Positions 1 through 5,924 of a stretch of DNA of 12,148 nucleotides are shown here, one piece after another. Every line of letters starts with the position of its first letter. Within the stretch, counting starts at the first letter, position 1. The notes under the pieces were generated by a model. The model was given only the letters and a program-made list of their open reading frames with translations. It was not told the DNA's origin and made no database searches. The stretch spans positions 1-12,148 of the forward strand of contig JAIRYX010000343.1 of the NCBI GenBank assembly GCA_031267635.1, read 5' to 3'. The translations under genes and the position numbers were made by a program. The DNA comes from Planctomycetaceae bacterium (GTDB taxonomy: Bacteria; Planctomycetota; Planctomycetia; Pirellulales; Thermoguttaceae).

Positions 1-2
1 CG

Positions 3-128
3 AACGGCTTTACCATTGCCGCCCTTATTTATCAAATTTCCCTTAGTAGCCAACAACACCTCCCAAACGCGCCCTTATGTCCTTATGTTTTAGAGGACGG
101 AGGGTTATCAAAATTAAACGAAAAATAA
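3..128 (+). CDS. possible C-terminal end of a truncated upstream gene
   Basis: One frame stays open from the left window edge to a TAA at 126-128, giving at most 41 visible codons. The peptide ends in a short charged tail (LEDGGLSKLNEK). Nothing in it matches a family I recognise, and 41 open codons in AT-balanced DNA can arise by chance. The same stretch carries several CCCTTAT words (about 22-28, 70-76) and an inverted copy AAATAAGGG at 123-131, so it could equally be non-coding repeat-like DNA upstream of the next gene. Confidence 0.15.
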   Translation, partial: NGFTIAALIYQISLSSQQHLPNAPLCPYVLEDGGLSKLNEK

Positions 129-150
129 GGGAATCAGGACGCATATCGAT

Positions 151-777
151 ATGAAACAAGAACAACTAACGAGAAAGAGGTTGAGAAAAACTGGATTCAA
201 TCTCCTATGGACGTCAAAAATTGGAATAGGGGTTAAGCTAGCCGCGACTTCATTAACAGAATGTCATTATATTTCTGAAGTCAAAAAAAATATTTGTTTT
301 CTGGATTTGTCAAATGCGATGAGTCTTACGGAAAATATAGAACACTTAAGTGATTGGCCAATATTGGAAGAGATATATTTCAATAGTAACGTTTTTCCCA
401 TTTTTCAGGAAGTATTTGACTTATTCCCAAATTTGAACACGATAATTTTTAGACATTTTGAAAAAGAAATGAAAAATAGAAAACCTTTTTCTTCAATTAT
501 CTGTGATCAAATTGAGTTAAATTTTGATTTAATCCAATTGCAAGAGATTGTTTTATTAAATCCTACAAATTCGCAGAAAATACTCAATAACACGCTGGAA
601 ATTTCTATTTCTTTGTTGAATAATGATGTTGATTCTATTTCAAATTGCACACTTAAGAAATATTTGGCTGTACAAAAGACAAAACGACTCTATGTTGATG
701 CGTTTTTTGCCCCACAAGAGCTTAAAAAATTATTCGGAGCGATTGATTCACTGTGTGATATATCAGTACTGCGGTAG
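151..777 (+). CDS. AT-rich orphan protein with leucine-rich-repeat-like spacing
   Basis: A 208-residue protein of unknown function. An ATG start is preceded by AGGA at 136-139, eleven bases upstream, which is acceptable. There is no clear signal peptide or membrane segment, so a cytoplasmic location is likely. Residues about 48-105 show spaced hydrophobic/asparagine patterns (FLDLSN, LEEIYFNSN, FPNLNTIIF) that resemble leucine-rich repeat turns, and a similar spacing recurs near residues 165-200 (LKKYLAV, LYVDAFF). The match is loose: no repeat carries a full LxxLxLxxN consensus, so the LRR call is an inference. The gene is visibly more AT-rich than menA or the minus-strand cluster, with many AAA, ATT and TTA codons, and it stops just before an Rhs remnant. 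Both points suit horizontally acquired cargo. It could be an Rhs-associated immunity or orphan protein, but no motif shows this. Confidence 0.55.
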   Translation: MKQEQLTRKRLRKTGFNLLWTSKIGIGVKLAATSLTECHYISEVKKNICFLDLSNAMSLTENIEHLSDWPILEEIYFNSNVFPIFQEVFDLFPNLNTIIFRHFEKEMKNRKPFSSIICDQIELNFDLIQLQEIVLLNPTNSQKILNNTLEISISLLNNDVDSISNCTLKKYLAVQKTKRLYVDAFFAPQELKKLFGAIDSLCDISVLR

Positions 778-785
778 TCCATTAA

Positions 786-1140
786 TATAGTTGTCCGACG
801 GATGATTCACTTTCGAAAAACGCAATACCAAACATGAAAACCGATGCAATCAGTCACGCGGAATACGCCGCCGTCGGAAAAAGTTATCAGGATAATGTTA
901 CTTTCGACGCAACGGGAAATTTTGCAAGCTACAAACAAGATTCCAACAGCGACGGAAAGTTTGACTTAAATCAAAACCGCGCTCATAACAAAGTGAATGA
1001 GATATACTCCATCGGTGATTCCACTGCAAACACCGATGTCGATGCCAATGGCAATATGACGAAGGTCGTGAAACCGGACAACTGGTCAGCCGCGTATACG
1101 CTGGTTTATGATGCTTGGAATCGTTTGGTTCAAGCCAAAT
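786..1140 (+). pseudogene. Rhs/YD-repeat core fragment, truncated at both ends
   Basis: The frame is open from 786 (a TAA lies at 783-785) and continues past the first ATG at 834 to a stop at 1161-1163. The recognisable part shows Rhs/YD-repeat features: a 'VTFDATGNF' repeat near the start, 'DVDANGNMTKV', and 'YDAWNRLVQ' just before the end, a hallmark of the Rhs core. Complete Rhs proteins are usually over a thousand residues and have an export signal, long repeats and a variable C-terminal toxin. Here only about 110 codons remain, with no N-terminal region and no toxin tip. The sequence changes at about 1130-1141 into an ABC transporter ATPase in another frame, so the last residues (STSTANK) are out-of-frame read-through. 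A translated product is unlikely to be functional. Confidence 0.7.
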
Positions 1141-1354
1141 CGACATCAACAGCGAACAAATGATTCACGACGCGCTGACAAAATTCAAAAAAGGACGAAC
1201 AACAATTATGGTTACACATCGATTAACCGCATTAGCGTTGGCAGATCGAATTGTCCTGATGGACAACGGAATAATTGCCGCTGCCGGAAATCACCATGAA
1301 CTCCTGCAATCTTCGGCATTGTACGCAAAACTGTTTCATGCCGGAAGAGGATAG
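1130..1354 (+). pseudogene. C-terminal fragment of an ABC exporter ATPase (MsbA-like)
   Basis: About 75 codons match the end of an ABC exporter nucleotide-binding domain. 'SQID' followed by 'INSEQMIHDAL' corresponds to the segment just after Walker B. 'RTTIMVTHRLTAL' is the switch (H-loop) region with its conserved His. 'ADRIVLMDNGIIAAAGNHHELL' is the usual D-R-I-V-x-x-x-x-G-x-I-x-x-x-G-x-H-x-E-L-L tail, and the fragment ends with the typical Y-x-x-L-F. The membrane domain, Walker A, Q-loop, signature motif and Walker B are absent. The frame runs back into Rhs sequence rather than into the missing part, so this is a truncated remnant and not the end of a gene that begins elsewhere in the window. 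The TAG stop is 93 bases before menA, so the ABC gene may once have been the upstream neighbour of menA. Confidence 0.75.
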
Positions 1355-1447
1355 TAACAGTTATGACATTCTTTACTGCGAGAGAGACAATAACCAAAAT
1401 CTCTGATTGTTTCATTGCTAACGCCTACCCGAAAGTAGAAAGAAAAT

Positions 1448-2329
1448 ATGGGAGCATTTGAATTTAAATCATGGATAGCAGCGGCGAGACCGAAAACATT
1501 AACCGCTTCGATAAGTCCGGTTCTTGTGGCTTGGGCGTTGGCGTACAGTGCGGGGACGTTAAAATGGATTCCCGCCATACTGTGTCTGTCCGTAGCATTT
1601 TTTGCACAAATCGCCGCAAATTTTGTTAACGATTATTTCGACTTTAAAAAAGGAGCCGATACATCGGAACGGCTCGGACAACCTCGCGCTGTTGCTTCGG
1701 GTTGGATTACGCCGGAAGCCATGCTGAGAGGAGCGTTGATAACACTTGGAGTCGCCTGTCTTTGCGGTTGCGGATTATTGTTTTTTAGCGACTGGTGGCT
1801 GATTTTTGTCGGAATAACTATTGCAATAGGAGTCATCGCTTATTCGGCAGGTCCGTACCCATTGGCTTATCATGGTTGGGGCGACATTTGCGTACTTGTT
1901 TTTTACGGTGTTGTGCCACTTTGTTTCACTTACTATGTCTGTGCCGGCGAATTTACGTTGACGGTATTCTTGTTGTCGCTTGTTATGGGATTTTTATCGA
2001 CCAATATTCTGGTGGTGAACAATTACCGCGATTTTCAACAGGACAAGGCGGCAGGAAAACACACGTCAATCGTTATTTTCGGATTGAAATTCGGACGGAT
2101 TCTTTATCTCGTAAACGCCATTTTTGCCGTTATTTTCGCTTATCCTGTCTATGGACACAGAAGCATGGGAATATGGTTTATGTTTGTTGTTTTTCTTTTG
2201 ATAGAATTATTTACATGGAAGGATTTAAGCCGCTTACACGGCAGCGAATTGAACAGAACACTCGAAATAACCGCCCGAAATGTACTCCTTTTTGCTATGC
2301 TGCTTGTGTTTGTTTTGTTAAAAAAATAA
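1448..2329 (+). CDS. menA: 1,4-dihydroxy-2-naphthoate prenyltransferase (UbiA family)
   Basis: An integral membrane enzyme that would transfer a polyprenyl chain to 1,4-dihydroxy-2-naphthoate, giving demethylmenaquinone in menaquinone synthesis. The 293 residues fit MenA length (about 300), and the protein is hydrophobic throughout with roughly eight or nine membrane segments. The N-terminal 'ARPKTL' (13-18) matches MenA proteins. The first Asp-rich motif is N61-D62-Y-F-D65 with G69-A-D71. The second is N191-N-Y-R-D195 with D199 and then G203-K. Both motifs bind the Mg-pyrophosphate of the prenyl donor. 'GDICVLVFYG' around 145-154 is also MenA-like. The ATG start has only a weak purine run upstream (AGAAAGA). 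No other men gene is nearby. A different UbiA-family aromatic substrate cannot be fully excluded, but the Asp motifs and the 'GDI-VLVF' block favour MenA. Confidence 0.9.
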   Translation: MGAFEFKSWIAAARPKTLTASISPVLVAWALAYSAGTLKWIPAILCLSVAFFAQIAANFVNDYFDFKKGADTSERLGQPRAVASGWITPEAMLRGALITLGVACLCGCGLLFFSDWWLIFVGITIAIGVIAYSAGPYPLAYHGWGDICVLVFYGVVPLCFTYYVCAGEFTLTVFLLSLVMGFLSTNILVVNNYRDFQQDKAAGKHTSIVIFGLKFGRILYLVNAIFAVIFAYPVYGHRSMGIWFMFVVFLLIELFTWKDLSRLHGSELNRTLEITARNVLLFAMLLVFVLLKK

Positions 2330-2779
2330 GGCAAAAATAAAGTTTTCTACCCACATTCCGTTACTAACGAGACGGGTAATGGTTTCCAATTGCTTAAAGG
2401 TGTTCTGCTTTTACGCTTTTCTCGATGAAAAGGGACTTGAGAGACAAAAAGGATTGGGGGACATGAAGAATAACATCGAATCGCGTGCAACGGCACACCA
2501 AAATCAGTTGCAAATACATGAAATCCCGCGGCTAGTGAGATTATCCATGACAGGTATCTGCAAACTGACTGTTATAAAGTTTTCAAATTTGGGTATTTTT
2601 TCCTCCTGTTCACAAAGCCGTGGGTTATACCTTTATGATTGATAGTTCGATTATGAATGTTGGTTTTGTATTGAAAAACAACTTTTTGAAAATAGATGAT
2701 TCAACTGTGTTCAATATAACCCGCGGATTTTCTGAACAGTAGGTATTTTTTTTCAAACCTAATAAACTTAGTTACTATT
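2330..2779. other. 450-base gap holding a structured repeat unit
   Basis: There is no convincing gene here. A frame open from 2379 to 2642 lacks a ribosome site, has no recognisable motif and has atypical codon use, so I treat it as chance. The notable content is the inverted-repeat unit at about 2602-2741, described separately. Just after menA an imperfect pair (TACCC at 2349-2353 and GGGTA further on) could form a weak hairpin, but no T-run follows, so I do not call a terminator. I see no clear -10/-35 pair for the downstream gene. Confidence 0.5.
2602..2741. repeat. imperfect inverted-repeat unit flanked by 10-base direct repeats (MITE-like or structured RNA)
   Basis: The left arm (2602-2629) reads CCT, C, CTGTTCA, CAAAG, CCGTGGGTTATA. 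The right arm (2715-2743) reads TATAACCCGCGG, ATTTTC, TGAACAG, T, AGG. The 12-base inner blocks pair fully apart from one T/G position, which is a wobble in RNA. The 7-base outer blocks pair perfectly and the spacers nearly match. The 85-base interior holds a smaller hairpin at 2659-2682 (GTTG/CAAC plus TTTT/AAAA around GTATTG). The 10-base word GGTATTTTTT occurs at 2592-2601, directly left of the unit, and again at 2742-2751, directly right. This is the layout of a short non-autonomous transposon with target duplication. It could also be the folded leader of the gene starting at 2780. No second copy is visible in the window. Confidence 0.45.
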
Positions 2780-4000
2780 ATGCAATTTAAACATTTGTCG
2801 TTTTTTGTATTGACTTTGATCGTGAATTTTAACGCATTCTGTTTTTGTGCCGACAACGACGCCTTGAAAATATTTTCAGAAGGGTACAAGAAAAATCGGG
2901 ACTCGTTCACAACGATCAATTGTAAATTTCGTGTGACCCATAATTTACAATCGGAAACGGTTGCGCAAGCCGTCAAAGGTGTTTGGCAGCAGACAGCAGA
3001 GACTGCAGCGCAAAATGGTACTTGGCTTGTCAAAGACGGTGTTACGAGATTTGAATTGAAATGTGAGTTGGATGTTAAAAAAATTGTCGCAGAAGAAATT
3101 AAAAAAATTGAACAACAAAAATCATCTGGTTCATGGAAAGGAGACGTTAAAGGAGACTTTATCAGAGTACCATGTGCAGATAAATTTGTGCTGTCATCAA
3201 AAGACTCCTTTCGATTCACTTATTCGGACATCATCAATGGCGGCAATGTTATTCCGAAGGGAGTGCAGGAGGGAGGAATAAGGATTGAGTGTGGTCCTTT
3301 CGATATGGGGATTATGGCAAGAAACGAATATTCCAACCCATATCGGCAACTTCAAATTTGTATTAACGACAGTCGTTTTACTGGACGTTATGAAGGCACG
3401 GAAGAAATCAATGGTCAGCAATTAGAAATTGTTACGATTTCAACAAAGACCAGCAGTCATCAACCGATAATGAAATTTGGTTTTGACCCCAAACAAGGTT
3501 TTCTTGCGACTTATATTGCCGAGTATAATGAAAGCACTCACAAGCCCATTTGTGAAGCATTTATACTCGAAACGAAAAAATGTTCGGGAGATCGGTTTTT
3601 CCCTGTTAAGTCTGTTGTGGGTACATTTCGACCAAACAATAACAATAAACTTTCCATTCGGAATATTGTCGTTACTGATTTAGATGTTGATACGCCTCTT
3701 GATCCCGATTTATTTCGTTTTGAAATTCCAGCGGGATCGCAAGTTTCTGTTCCTTCAATTAAAGATCAATGGATGATTGTCGAAGAACCATTGTCAATTA
3801 TGCCCCAAGATATCGAACAGTTACAGCAAAAGTGCATCGAATATGCAAAAGCGTATATTAAAAAACATACAACGCTTCCTGAATTTGAGCCGGATTTGAA
3901 ACGAGGAAATTGGATAAAAACGATACTGATTGTTGCCGGATTGATTCTCATTGGAATAGGCGTCGGTAATATCATTCGTCAATGGAAAATGAGAAAATAA
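2780..4000 (+). CDS. secreted LolA-like protein with C-terminal membrane anchor
   Basis: A 406-residue protein of unknown role. Residues 1-23 form a signal peptide (MQFKHLSFF, a hydrophobic run, then a likely cut near CFCA/DND). The body (about 25-335) looks like a secreted beta-rich domain. It contains a lysine/glutamate-rich helix at about 98-125 and a closing block 'DTPLDPDLFRFEIPAGSQV' (304-322). That block resembles the end of planctomycete proteins of the LolA/outer-membrane lipoprotein-sorting superfamily, which finish with a Phe-x-Phe-x-x-P-x-G motif. This assignment is from memory of the pattern and is moderate at best. A 20-residue hydrophobic segment (about 381-398) followed by RQWKMRK predicts a single anchor with most of the protein outside the cytoplasm. 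The ATG has no evident ribosome site. It starts 38 bases after the inverted-repeat unit and converges on the caspase gene to its right, with a 183-base gap. Confidence 0.75.
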   Translation: MQFKHLSFFVLTLIVNFNAFCFCADNDALKIFSEGYKKNRDSFTTINCKFRVTHNLQSETVAQAVKGVWQQTAETAAQNGTWLVKDGVTRFELKCELDVKKIVAEEIKKIEQQKSSGSWKGDVKGDFIRVPCADKFVLSSKDSFRFTYSDIINGGNVIPKGVQEGGIRIECGPFDMGIMARNEYSNPYRQLQICINDSRFTGRYEGTEEINGQQLEIVTISTKTSSHQPIMKFGFDPKQGFLATYIAEYNESTHKPICEAFILETKKCSGDRFFPVKSVVGTFRPNNNNKLSIRNIVVTDLDVDTPLDPDLFRFEIPAGSQVSVPSIKDQWMIVEEPLSIMPQDIEQLQQKCIEYAKAYIKKHTTLPEFEPDLKRGNWIKTILIVAGLILIGIGVGNIIRQWKMRK

Positions 4001-4183
4001 AAGATGCGGCAAGTTTCATTTTTACAGGAAAATGCGGTTACCCGAAGTGGTTTTATTTTTTTGTTTTTGAAATTTGTTTTCTGTTGAAATTTGCGGTATT
4101 TCATGAATTTTAAAAACTGAAAACTAAAACCTCTTCAGTAGATTCCTCATTTCATCCTTGCAGGGTTACCCGATAACAAATTG

Positions 4184-5671
4184 TTACTCTTTTAATAACA
4201 ACGCCGGCGCGAGGTCGTCTAATTCGACAACGGTTTGTGTTGCGCCGGGAAAATGTTGCTGGACATAGTCTTGAACCTTTTTTTCGACTTTATTTTTCAG
4301 ATCTTTATGCGTAACATCCTGCGAGGACGTTTTGACCGCATCGATAAGAATTTGGGTGAAAACACTTGTAACACGATCTTCTCTTTCGAAAGATATTTCA
4401 GACGACGCCGAAGAAGCAAGAGCCGCCAAACCTCTTTGACCTATCGACTTGGAACGGTCAAAGACCGTTAATCCAAACGACAACGGTTTCCATCCTTTCG
4501 CACCTTTTCCAGTATCTTCTGACTTTTTGTTACTGAAAGTATTGGCAAGGGTATTGTCGAAATTTTTGGATTCGGTTAATGCATTACCTTGTAACATTCC
4601 TCCACTGTGGCAGGCGTCCAATACAAAAAATACCTTGCAACCACTCAACCGTTGTATCCAATGTCCAAACGCATCTTCAAAAAGGACGGTATTTTTTATG
4701 TCATTAACATCGGCATCGTAAGGAATAAGGAATTGGTCGTATTCCTTGCCGGGTGTTGCCGAGGCGGTTTGCCCGCCGTGTCCCGACCAGTACAGAAAGA
4801 CAACATCACCCGTTTTGATAATTGGCGGCAGGATTTCATTAAAAACCTTTTTGACGTTTTCCAGCGTTACTTGTTCATCGGTTAAGACCAAAATGTTGTC
4901 TTTCGGAACTCCGCATTGTTCGTTCAATAATTCGGCATAGTATCGTGCATCATTGACACACGCTTTTAAGTTACGGATATTTGAATCTTTGAAATTCGAA
5001 ATACCAAAACATACTGCGTAACGTTTTACCGTTGGCGTTTCCGGTCTGTTGTTTTTGGCATACGTTGTGTAGGTAACTTCGTGTTCGGCAAAGGCGTTGG
5101 CGTTGCCGGTTCGTTCCTGTTTCAACTCAACAGCAATCCCTCTGGGAATGTTTCCGTTCAACGGCATTACCGATACTTTGGTGAAATTCTTGTGGTCAAT
5201 AGATTTCAGATGTTCTTTACACACAATCGCTTTAATCGTCTCTTTCCCGAATGGTTCTGTAACACGAAACTGGAAATCCGCATCGGCGGCAGGATAAATT
5301 ACCGTTGCGTTTTCGGCGATTCTGTTATCCTGCCGGAACTTATTGGGAAATAAAAGTGTTACATTCTCTTTGGAATCGATATGTAACACATAAAGGTATC
5401 CGCCTCCGTCTCGACTTGTCTTGATAGAGAACCCGACAAGGTCGTCTTCGGTGTAGGCGAGGTTTTCGCGGTTCAACGTGATACCAACGGCGAAATTGGC
5501 GTTATCGTTACGTTGCTCTACAATAACAGCACGCGAAACAGGTTGACCGCCATTTTGAAAAGCGTTTTGCAGCGGCTCCTCTGCAAAAACTGCCGCCGGA
5601 ACCGTTGAAATTGTTGCAACAATCAAAACGGACAAAAGGAGCATAATGGATTTGAAAAACAATGTCTTCAA
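4184..5671 (-). CDS. secreted DUF4384-caspase (peptidase C14/metacaspase-like) protein
   Basis: Numbering is from the TTG start. Residues 1-30 are a signal peptide (MKTLFFKSIMLLL..., cut near AVFA/EE). Residues about 60-152 form a DUF4384-like beta domain: 'GGYLYVLHIDSKENVTLLFPN' lies near 90-110. A caspase domain follows at about 216-450. It begins 'KRYAVCFGISNFKD', has 'NDAR', then 'FLYWSGHGG' with the catalytic His298, 'EYDQFLIPYDAD', and 'FFVLDACHSGG' with the catalytic Cys354. The dyad is complete, so an active cysteine endopeptidase is expected. A Lys/Gly-rich insert at about 379-395, after the Cys block, could be a self-processing site, since metacaspases cut after Arg/Lys. The protein probably acts in the periplasm or at the envelope. 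It is the last gene of the minus-strand cluster, 253 bases after the dead caspase-PDZ paralogue. The frame is also open to another TTG at 5719 and has an ATG at 5644. The 5671 TTG is preferred for its ribosome site and the basic signal-peptide start. Confidence 0.88.
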   Translation of the reverse strand: MKTLFFKSIMLLLSVLIVATISTVPAAVFAEEPLQNAFQNGGQPVSRAVIVEQRNDNANFAVGITLNRENLAYTEDDLVGFSIKTSRDGGGYLYVLHIDSKENVTLLFPNKFRQDNRIAENATVIYPAADADFQFRVTEPFGKETIKAIVCKEHLKSIDHKNFTKVSVMPLNGNIPRGIAVELKQERTGNANAFAEHEVTYTTYAKNNRPETPTVKRYAVCFGISNFKDSNIRNLKACVNDARYYAELLNEQCGVPKDNILVLTDEQVTLENVKKVFNEILPPIIKTGDVVFLYWSGHGGQTASATPGKEYDQFLIPYDADVNDIKNTVLFEDAFGHWIQRLSGCKVFFVLDACHSGGMLQGNALTESKNFDNTLANTFSNKKSEDTGKGAKGWKPLSFGLTVFDRSKSIGQRGLAALASSASSEISFEREDRVTSVFTQILIDAVKTSSQDVTHKDLKNKVEKKVQDYVQQHFPGATQTVVELDDLAPALLLKE

Positions 5672-5688
5672 TTGTAATTTTCCTGTGG
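5669..5688 (-). promoter_or_regulatory. ribosome site deciding the TTG start of the caspase gene
   Basis: On the minus strand AGGA (5681-5684, within CCACAGGA) lies nine bases before a TTG at 5669-5671. Starting there gives Met-Lys-Thr-Leu-Phe-Phe-Lys followed by a hydrophobic core, a standard signal peptide. The TTG at 5719 would put a polar, unlikely extension ahead of it. The ATG at 5644 would remove the basic residues and has no ribosome site. Confidence 0.6.
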
Positions 5689-5725
5689 TTAAATGTTCAG
5701 TAACAACGATTGCCAGCAAAGTTCA

Positions 5726-5828
5726 AACCTTATTACTTCGTTGGGGCGGGAATAAGGTTGGAATTGACGGGGTGTTCCTTTGTTACTGAGGTTGTTTTGT
5801 TTCGAAAATAAAGTAAAAATAAGGTTGG
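5726..5828. repeat. CCAACCTTATT repeats in the caspase-gene leader
   Basis: AACCTTATT at 5726-5734 is matched in reverse by AATAAGGTT at 5751-5759, giving nine-base perfect arms with a 16-base spacer. TTC one base further out also matches. A direct copy of the right arm, AATAAGGTTGG, recurs at 5818-5828 (the same 11 bases as 5751-5761). All three lie between the caspase-PDZ paralogue and the DUF4384-caspase gene, upstream of the latter. The layout fits a repressor or activator binding array, or a leader hairpin, but no regulator is identifiable. Confidence 0.35.
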
Positions 5829-5876
5829 CTCCAATTTCTGATACTTCTCAGATTTAATGGTTAGGCAGACGCGAGC

Positions 5877-5900
5877 GAAGTATTCAGATCGAAATACTTC
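5877..5900 (-). terminator. 3' hairpin after the dead caspase-PDZ gene
   Basis: GAAGTATT (5877-5884) and AATACTTC (5893-5900) form perfect eight-base arms around an eight-base loop, 24 bases past the stop codon on the minus strand. No T-run follows in that direction, so it could be a transcript-end stabiliser or a factor-dependent stop site rather than an intrinsic terminator. Confidence 0.35.
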
Positions 5901-5924
5901 CCCGATAAAACATTCTAACACCAA

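Noticed and set aside
2379..2642. 87-codon open frame in the menA downstream gap
   Set aside because: It has no ribosome site and no family-like motif, its residue mix looks random, and its end overlaps the inverted-repeat unit. Chance frame.
4184..5719. Longer caspase start at TTG 5719
   Set aside because: It adds a polar stretch before the signal peptide and lacks a ribosome site. TTG 5671 has AGGA at nine bases and gives a standard basic N-terminus.
5733..5924. 63-codon open frame between the dead caspase-PDZ and caspase genes
   Set aside because: It lies over the repeat words and the 3' hairpin, has no recognisable protein pattern and ends just before the caspase start. Leader DNA is a better explanation.
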